A DNA stretch of 11,191 bases from Solirubrobacterales bacterium (GTDB lineage Bacteria > Actinomycetota > Thermoleophilia > Solirubrobacterales > Solirubrobacteraceae): contig PMKB01000175.1 of NCBI GenBank assembly GCA_003157595.1, positions 1 through 11,191 on the forward strand, in the 5' to 3' direction. This document shows, in pieces, positions 7,609 to 11,191 of the stretch (the stretch's first letter is position 1; every line of letters begins with the position of its first letter). The position numbers and the translations under genes were made by a program. The notes under the pieces were generated by a model. The model did not search any database. It saw nothing but the letters and a program-made list of their open reading frames with translations, and was not told where the DNA came from.

Positions 7609-9005
7609 TGGCCCGCGATCCGATCGAGCTCGAGCTGGCTGACCAGCTTCGTCGCCGAATCCTGCGAGCGCAACTGGTTGTTGAACAGCCGGCCGCGCTC
7701 AAGCGGGCTCAACTCCGCCGCGGTTACCCCCGAGACGAAGTACTCCGTGTACAGCCGCACCCCCGCCGGAAGCGTGTAGGGGATTCCGTTGTAGACCGTG
7801 ACCTGGCCGTGGGAGTCGGTGCCGATGAAGTAGACGGCCTGCGTGGCGAGCACCGCGCCGAGCGCGAGTACGCCGACGACCGCGAGCACCACGGCGCCGA
7901 GCGTCGCCCGTCGCCGCAGACGCGGGTGCCGGCGCGGGATGCGTGTGCGCGTGCGCGGCATGCGCGGAGCGCGACGGTGGATCCGCGGCGAGGCGGCCGC
8001 AGGAGTTTCGACCGGCGCGCTCAGCGCGGCCGCGGGCACTGGCGGCTCCGGCGCGCTGACCATGGCGTCGGTCTGCGCCGCACCGCCGTCGGGTGGGTCC
8101 GCCGCAGTGCTCGACGAAGGCTCGGCCGCGTTCGCCGTGACGGTCTCCACCGCGCCGCCGTCCGCTGCCTCCGGCGGCTCCTCCTCGACCCCCGCCACGT
8201 CCTCGACGCCCGCCACCTCCTCGACGCCCGCCACCTCCTCGACCCCGGCCCCGTCCTCGACCCCCGCCGCCTCCTCGACGCCCGCCACCTCCTCGACGCG
8301 GAACAGCACGACGGTGACGTTGTCGCGCCCGCCCGCGTCCAGGGCGGCTGCGACCAGCCGCTCCGCGGCCGCCGTGATGTCGCCGGCGTCGCGCAGGATC
8401 TCGCCGACCGTCGACTCGGGGATCATCGAGGTCAGCCCGTCGCTGCAGATCAGATAGACGTCTCCGGCGGCGGCGGTCAGCGTGACCGTGTCGACCTCGA
8501 CGTCGGGCTCGGGGCCGAGCGCGCGCGTGATGATCGAGCGCTGCGGGTGCTCCTCGGCCTCCTCCTCGGTCAGGCGGCCCTGGCGAAGCAGCTCCTCGAC
8601 GAGCGAGTGGTCCTCGGTGATGCGCTCCAGCTCGCCGTCCCGCAGCAGGTAGGCGCGGCTGTCACCGACATGGGCGAACGAGACCTCGCGCGGGCCGACG
8701 TAGGCCGCCGTCAGCGTCGTTCCCATCCCGGCGCGGCGCGCGTCGCGCTCCGAGAGGGCGTGAATCTCGCCGTTGGCGGCCTGAACCGCGCGCGCCAGCC
8801 GCTGCTCGGCGCCGTCGGCATCCTCGCCGGGAAGACCATCGGCGAAATGCTTGATCGCGAGCTGCGAGGCGACCTCGCCGGCTTGCGCGCCGCCCATGCC
8901 GTCGGCGATCACGAACACCGGGGCGCGCGCCAGGTGGGCATCCTCGTTGGTCGAGCGCTGGTGACCGGTGTCGGTGCGGGCGACGTGTTCGGCGACGCGG
9001 ATCAT
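7605..9005 (-). CDS. pstP: PP2C-family Ser/Thr protein phosphatase PstP, membrane-anchored
   Basis: PstP removes phosphate from Ser/Thr kinases and their substrates. The PPM domain (about 1-238) shows ED (21-22), DGMGG (35-39), GDSRAY (114-119), EDHS (131-134), CSDGLT (187-192) and GGRDNVTVV (225-233), so its metal-binding aspartates are in place. A tandem hexapeptide stretch (237-276) and a Pro/Ala-rich linker follow, then an Arg-rich stretch (343-367), one transmembrane helix (369-390) and an outer domain of about 75 residues with QVTVYNGIPY (401-410), as in other actinobacterial PstP. The 466-residue length assumes the ATG at 9005, placed four bases after GAGGAGG; a GTG at 9008 would add one residue but sits only one base after that site. 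It overlaps fhaB by one base and pbpA by four. It is the natural antagonist of PknB in this operon. Confidence 0.95.
   Translation of the reverse strand: MIRVAEHVARTDTGHQRSTNEDAHLARAPVFVIADGMGGAQAGEVASQLAIKHFADGLPGEDADGAEQRLARAVQAANGEIHALSERDARRAGMGTTLTAAYVGPREVSFAHVGDSRAYLLRDGELERITEDHSLVEELLRQGRLTEEEAEEHPQRSIITRALGPEPDVEVDTVTLTAAAGDVYLICSDGLTSMIPESTVGEILRDAGDITAAAERLVAAALDAGGRDNVTVVLFRVEEVAGVEEAAGVEDGAGVEEVAGVEEVAGVEDVAGVEEEPPEAADGGAVETVTANAAEPSSSTAADPPDGGAAQTDAMVSAPEPPVPAAALSAPVETPAAASPRIHRRAPRMPRTRTRIPRRHPRLRRRATLGAVVLAVVGVLALGAVLATQAVYFIGTDSHGQVTVYNGIPYTLPAGVRLYTEYFVSGVTAAELSPLERGRLFNNQLRSQDSATKLVSQLELDRIAGQ
8182..8298 (-). repeat. 18-bp tandem repeat, about 6.5 units, inside pstP
   Basis: Six and a half head-to-tail copies of an 18-bp unit start at 8182, 8200, 8218, 8236, 8254, 8272 and 8290 (the last is half). 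On the plus strand the unit reads TCCTCGACGCCCGCCACC; units 2, 3 and 6 are identical and the others differ by one to four bases. On the coding strand it encodes the hexapeptide Glu-Val-Ala-Gly-Val-Glu and variants in the linker after the phosphatase domain. Because the unit is a multiple of three, copy changes keep the frame. Confidence 0.95.
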
Positions 9006-9478
9006 CACGCCTCCTCGTAGCTGAATTCGCTGTCGCCGATGCGCACGCGGTCCCCGTTGTGCAGCGGCGCCGGACCCTGCAGCAGCTCCTCGTTGAGATA
9101 GGTGCCGTTGGTCGAGCCCAGGTCCTCGAGCACCACGACCCCGGCCTGGAGGATCAGCTGCGCGTGGCGCGAGGATGCAAACGGATCGTCGAGGCGGATC
9201 TCGGCTTCATCGCCGCGGCCGAGCACGGCGCCCTCACCGATGTCGTAGATCATCCCGGGCGAGTGCCCGGGCGCCCGCTCGACGACCAGTCGGGCGTCTC
9301 GCGCCGCGTGCGGGGCGGCGGTGGCGGAGTGGAAGCCGGTCGCGGCCGCGGACGCCGCTACCGCGCGTCCCACCCGCAGGTCGCGCGACGCGCTGCGCGC
9401 GACCCACAGCAGGAACGCATACAGCACGACCAGAAACCCGAACTTCAACGCGACCGAGACGGGTGCGAGGTTGGTCAT
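9005..9478 (-). CDS. fhaB: FHA-domain membrane protein FhaB (FipA type)
   Basis: A small phosphothreonine-binding adaptor of the cell-wall/division machinery. The 157 residues hold an N-terminal transmembrane helix (about 11-28), an Ala-rich linker and a C-terminal FHA domain (about 63-157). The FHA phosphopeptide-contact motifs are intact: LGRGD (86-90), SSRHAQ (102-107) and GSTNGTYLN (121-129). Length and layout agree with mycobacterial FhaB. The ATG at 9478 has GGGGGACGG about six to nine bases upstream. It starts 22 bases after the fhaA stop, and its stop overlaps the pstP start (TGATG). In mycobacteria FhaB is phosphorylated by PknA/PknB and interacts with division proteins; that partner set is inferred here, not seen. 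Confidence 0.93.
   Translation of the reverse strand: MTNLAPVSVALKFGFLVVLYAFLLWVARSASRDLRVGRAVAASAAATGFHSATAAPHAARDARLVVERAPGHSPGMIYDIGEGAVLGRGDEAEIRLDDPFASSRHAQLILQAGVVVLEDLGSTNGTYLNEELLQGPAPLHNGDRVRIGDSEFSYEEA
9010..9016 (-). promoter_or_regulatory. Strong Shine-Dalgarno for pstP, built from the last fhaB codons
   Basis: GAGGAGG on the minus strand comes from the Glu-Glu-Ala end of fhaB and lies four bases before the pstP ATG at 9005. It is the clearest ribosome site in the window and favours ATG 9005 over the GTG at 9008. Confidence 0.75.
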
Positions 9479-9500
9479 CGCCGCTACCGTCCCCCGGCTC

Positions 9501-10220
9501 TCAGTGAACCTCGAAGATCAACTCGACGGCGCCGAGCTCGATCACGTCGCCGTCCGCCAGTCGCGTCGGCACGCCCACGGGCCGGCCGTTGAGCCGGACG
9601 CCGTTGGTCGAGTCCAGGTCGATCAGCGTCCAACCGTCGCGGTCGGGCGCGATCTGGGCGTGGCGACGCGACACCTCGTGTGCCGAGATCACGATGTCGG
9701 CGTCGCTGCTGCGGCCGATCACCGTCCCGCCGGGTCCGACCGGAACACGCCGCCCGCCGACGTCGACGTAGGCCCGCGGAAGAACCTCGCCGGACACTGG
9801 CTCCTCGACTGACGGCGCCACCGCCGGCCGGCGCGCCACCGGGGGAGCGGGCGAGTTGACCAGCTGCGCCTCGATCCCACACTCCCCCAGCGACAGGCGC
9901 TCGTCGGTGCGCAACTGAATCTGGGGGCGCGAGGGCAGGGCGAGCCGCTCCGCGCGGGCGTGCTCGAGCAGATGCGTCGCGAGCTCCTCGATCAGGCTGT
10001 CCTCGATCGGCGCGAAGTGGCGCCGATCGCCCGGCGAGAGCCAAACGACGTACTCGTTGGCAACGAGCGTGCTCGCAAGCGAGCTCTGGCGGTGGCGATC
10101 CATCTCGCGCACGAGACGACGCGCCAGCTCGACCGGGGTGATCTCACTGCGAAAGGCACGGCCGAAAGCCCCCTCGACGAGGTCCGCGATCTTTGTTTCG
10201 AGGGTACGGAGAACACTCAT
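9501..10220 (-). CDS. fhaA: FhaA: DUF3662 plus FHA domain protein
   Basis: A cytoplasmic phosphothreonine reader. The 239 residues comprise an N-terminal DUF3662 domain (about 1-115; start MSVLRTLETKIADLVEGAF, then ITPVELARRLVREMD and NEYVVWLSPGD), a short Pro/Ala linker (122-150), and a C-terminal FHA domain (about 150-239) with IGRSSDADI (168-176), VSRRHAQI (183-190) and DSTNGVRLN (203-211). M. tuberculosis FhaA is more than twice as long because of a Pro/Gln/Tyr-rich middle; here that middle is nearly absent. In mycobacteria FhaA binds the phosphorylated pseudokinase domain of MviN/MurJ. The ATG at 10220 matches the DUF3662 N-terminus; the frame is open upstream to 10880, but that stretch is the shadow of the neighbouring gene. 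No good Shine-Dalgarno is visible; a hairpin lies just upstream. Confidence 0.94.
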   Translation of the reverse strand: MSVLRTLETKIADLVEGAFGRAFRSEITPVELARRLVREMDRHRQSSLASTLVANEYVVWLSPGDRRHFAPIEDSLIEELATHLLEHARAERLALPSRPQIQLRTDERLSLGECGIEAQLVNSPAPPVARRPAVAPSVEEPVSGEVLPRAYVDVGGRRVPVGPGGTVIGRSSDADIVISAHEVSRRHAQIAPDRDGWTLIDLDSTNGVRLNGRPVGVPTRLADGDVIELGAVELIFEVH

Positions 10221-10234
10221 CTTTGCCGGCCAAC

Positions 10235-10253
10235 CCCGCGCACCGAGCGCGGG
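10235..10253 (-). promoter_or_regulatory. Hairpin in the leader between the membrane-protein gene and fhaA
   Basis: On the minus strand CCCGCG-CTCGGTG-CGCGGG makes a perfect 6-bp GC stem with a seven-base loop, ending 14 bases before the fhaA ATG. It fills most of the 44-base gap. No T-run follows, so full termination is unlikely. It could slow read-through, stabilise the downstream mRNA or limit access to the fhaA start. Confidence 0.35.
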
Positions 10254-10264
10254 CTGTTGCCATG

Positions 10265-11191
10265 CTACGCGACGGTCGGCGATTGGTGGGAGTGAGCGCG
10301 AACGTTGGCGGTGGCGAACGCCAGCGCGCCCGCAAGCGCGCCGATCGCCAGCGGCGAGGACGGCCGAGGCAGACCGAGCCGGGCGGCCAGCAACGTGCCG
10401 CCACCGACGAGCAGCCCGGCCCACGCCAGCGCGCCGAGCGCGCGCAGCCGCCGGCGCGAGCCGCGCACCAGCCAGGGCAAAAGGACCGCCGCCACGGCCC
10501 ACAGCGCCGCCGTCGCGAGCCGGCCGTTGGACCACAGCGGGAGGAGCGCGTGCTGGAAGGCGGCGCCCAGCGAGCCCTGCCAGGAGGCTCGCGGCGCGAC
10601 CGCCGCCGGCGCACCGAACTCCAGCCGGCGACCGGCAAGCGTCTCGGCGATCGCGAGCCACCAGTATGAGAGCGCGGCCAATGCCGCGCGCGCCGGCGCG
10701 CGGCCACCCAGGCGCCCGGCGAACACCGGTGAGCAGGCGGCGACGCCGAGCGCACCGAGCGCCGGCCCGAACGCCGGTGCCGACCACAGCCACGGCCGCG
10801 ACCCGAGCAGGAGCGCCACCGGTGCGAGCGCAGCGCAGAGCACGAGCGCCGTCCCCGGCTGGCCGCTCGCGCCCAGCCACCCGAGCGCGCCGAGCGCCAC
10901 GAGCAGCCAGCCGACGCCCGCCGACAGCGAGACCAGGACGCCGGCGCCGGCGCCGGCGAAGATGGCGGCCTCCACGCTGTGGACGCCGAGCAGCGTCGTC
11001 AGCGTGACGCCGCTCACGATGCCCGCACCGGCGGCACCGAGCAGCGCCCGCCCGCGAGCGCTCAGCGCGATCGGCGCAGACGGCGTGTCGTCCGGGCCGG
11101 GCTCGCTGCGGCGCCCAGGCAACCGGCGTCGGCGCGAGCTGCCCGGCTCGAGCGCCGCGTCCAGCGCGGCGCGCAGCTGGGCCAGCGTGCC
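10265..11191 (-). CDS. Polytopic membrane protein, partial at window edge; possibly C-terminal part of a Ser/Thr kinase
   Basis: The frame is open to the right edge, so the true start lies outside; the TTG at 11122 is not needed. The visible 308 residues begin with a short helix-like piece (GTLAQLRAALDAALE), then an Arg-rich and Asp/Pro-rich linker, then eight or nine hydrophobic helices (about residues 49-69, 73-93, 93-110, 113-130, 135-157, 167-185, 225-242, 250-270 and 280-297), with SYWWLAIAETLAGRRL near 175-190. No catalytic motif is present in the visible part. The first 15 residues resemble the last helix of a kinase C-lobe, and the place at the head of the fhaA-pknB cluster fits a kinase with a polytopic tail, but this is inference. 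It lacks recognisable SEDS (RodA/FtsW) motifs. The TAG is 44 bases before fhaA, so co-transcription is likely. Confidence 0.8.
   Translation of the reverse strand, partial: GTLAQLRAALDAALEPGSSRRRRLPGRRSEPGPDDTPSAPIALSARGRALLGAAGAGIVSGVTLTTLLGVHSVEAAIFAGAGAGVLVSLSAGVGWLLVALGALGWLGASGQPGTALVLCAALAPVALLLGSRPWLWSAPAFGPALGALGVAACSPVFAGRLGGRAPARAALAALSYWWLAIAETLAGRRLEFGAPAAVAPRASWQGSLGAAFQHALLPLWSNGRLATAALWAVAAVLLPWLVRGSRRRLRALGALAWAGLLVGGGTLLAARLGLPRPSSPLAIGALAGALAFATANVRAHSHQSPTVA

Noticed and set aside
6226..7779. Plus-strand open frame (517 codons) opposite pbpA
   Set aside because: No recognisable domain; the minus strand carries all three penicillin-binding motifs in order.
8182..8298. CRISPR array
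   Set aside because: The units are contiguous 18-bp repeats without spacers and lie in frame within a coding gene.
7843..8457. Plus-strand Ser/Thr/Pro repeat protein with STPATS units opposite pstP
   Set aside because: It looks like a surface mucin-like repeat, but it is the complement of the pstP hexapeptide repeat, and the flanks are the antisense of PP2C motifs.
10221..10880. N-terminal extension of the FhaA frame up to 10880
   Set aside because: The extension is Arg/Ala-rich, overlaps the membrane-protein gene in another frame, and FhaA proteins begin at the MSVLRTLE-like start of DUF3662.

Overview
The window is very GC-rich with strong codon-position bias and carries an actinobacterial cell-wall and signalling locus. 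The best match is a deep-branching actinobacterium, possibly of the Thermoleophilia/Solirubrobacterales type. The reasons are the actinobacterial FhaA(DUF3662-FHA)-FhaB-PstP-PbpA-PknB gene set in canonical order, a discoidin-like ectodomain on a Ser/Thr kinase, and a purM lying beside uppP. The taxonomic placement is inference from gene content; the gene families themselves are clear.

Left part, plus strand. The 3' end of uppP (undecaprenyl-diphosphate phosphatase, lipid carrier recycling) overlaps the start of purM (AIR synthetase, purine synthesis). After a 124-bp gap with GC hairpins comes a complete membrane Ser/Thr protein kinase whose outer domain resembles the C-terminal domain of mycobacterial MviN/MurJ. 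It ends 37 bp from the convergent ddl gene.

Right part, minus strand (read right to left). The order is: a polytopic membrane protein cut by the window edge (perhaps the C-terminal part of a kinase), fhaA, fhaB, pstP (PP2C phosphatase), pbpA (class B penicillin-binding protein), pknB (kinase with four PASTA domains) and ddl (D-Ala-D-Ala ligase). From fhaB to ddl every junction is a stop/start overlap of 1-4 bases, so this is one operon with translational coupling. Compared with the Mycobacterium tuberculosis locus (fhaA-fhaB-pstP-rodA-pbpA-pknA-pknB), rodA and pknA are absent from their usual places and ddl is appended.

How the genes work together. PknB would sense peptidoglycan fragments or lipid II through its PASTA domains, PstP would reverse its phosphorylation, and FhaA/FhaB would bind phosphothreonine targets. 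PbpA cross-links peptidoglycan, Ddl makes the D-Ala-D-Ala dipeptide for the precursor, and UppP recycles the lipid carrier. The plus-strand kinase adds a second, differently tuned outside sensor. Apart from purM, everything recognised here bears on building the wall or on phospho-signalling. No RNA gene, insertion sequence, prophage or CRISPR array was seen.
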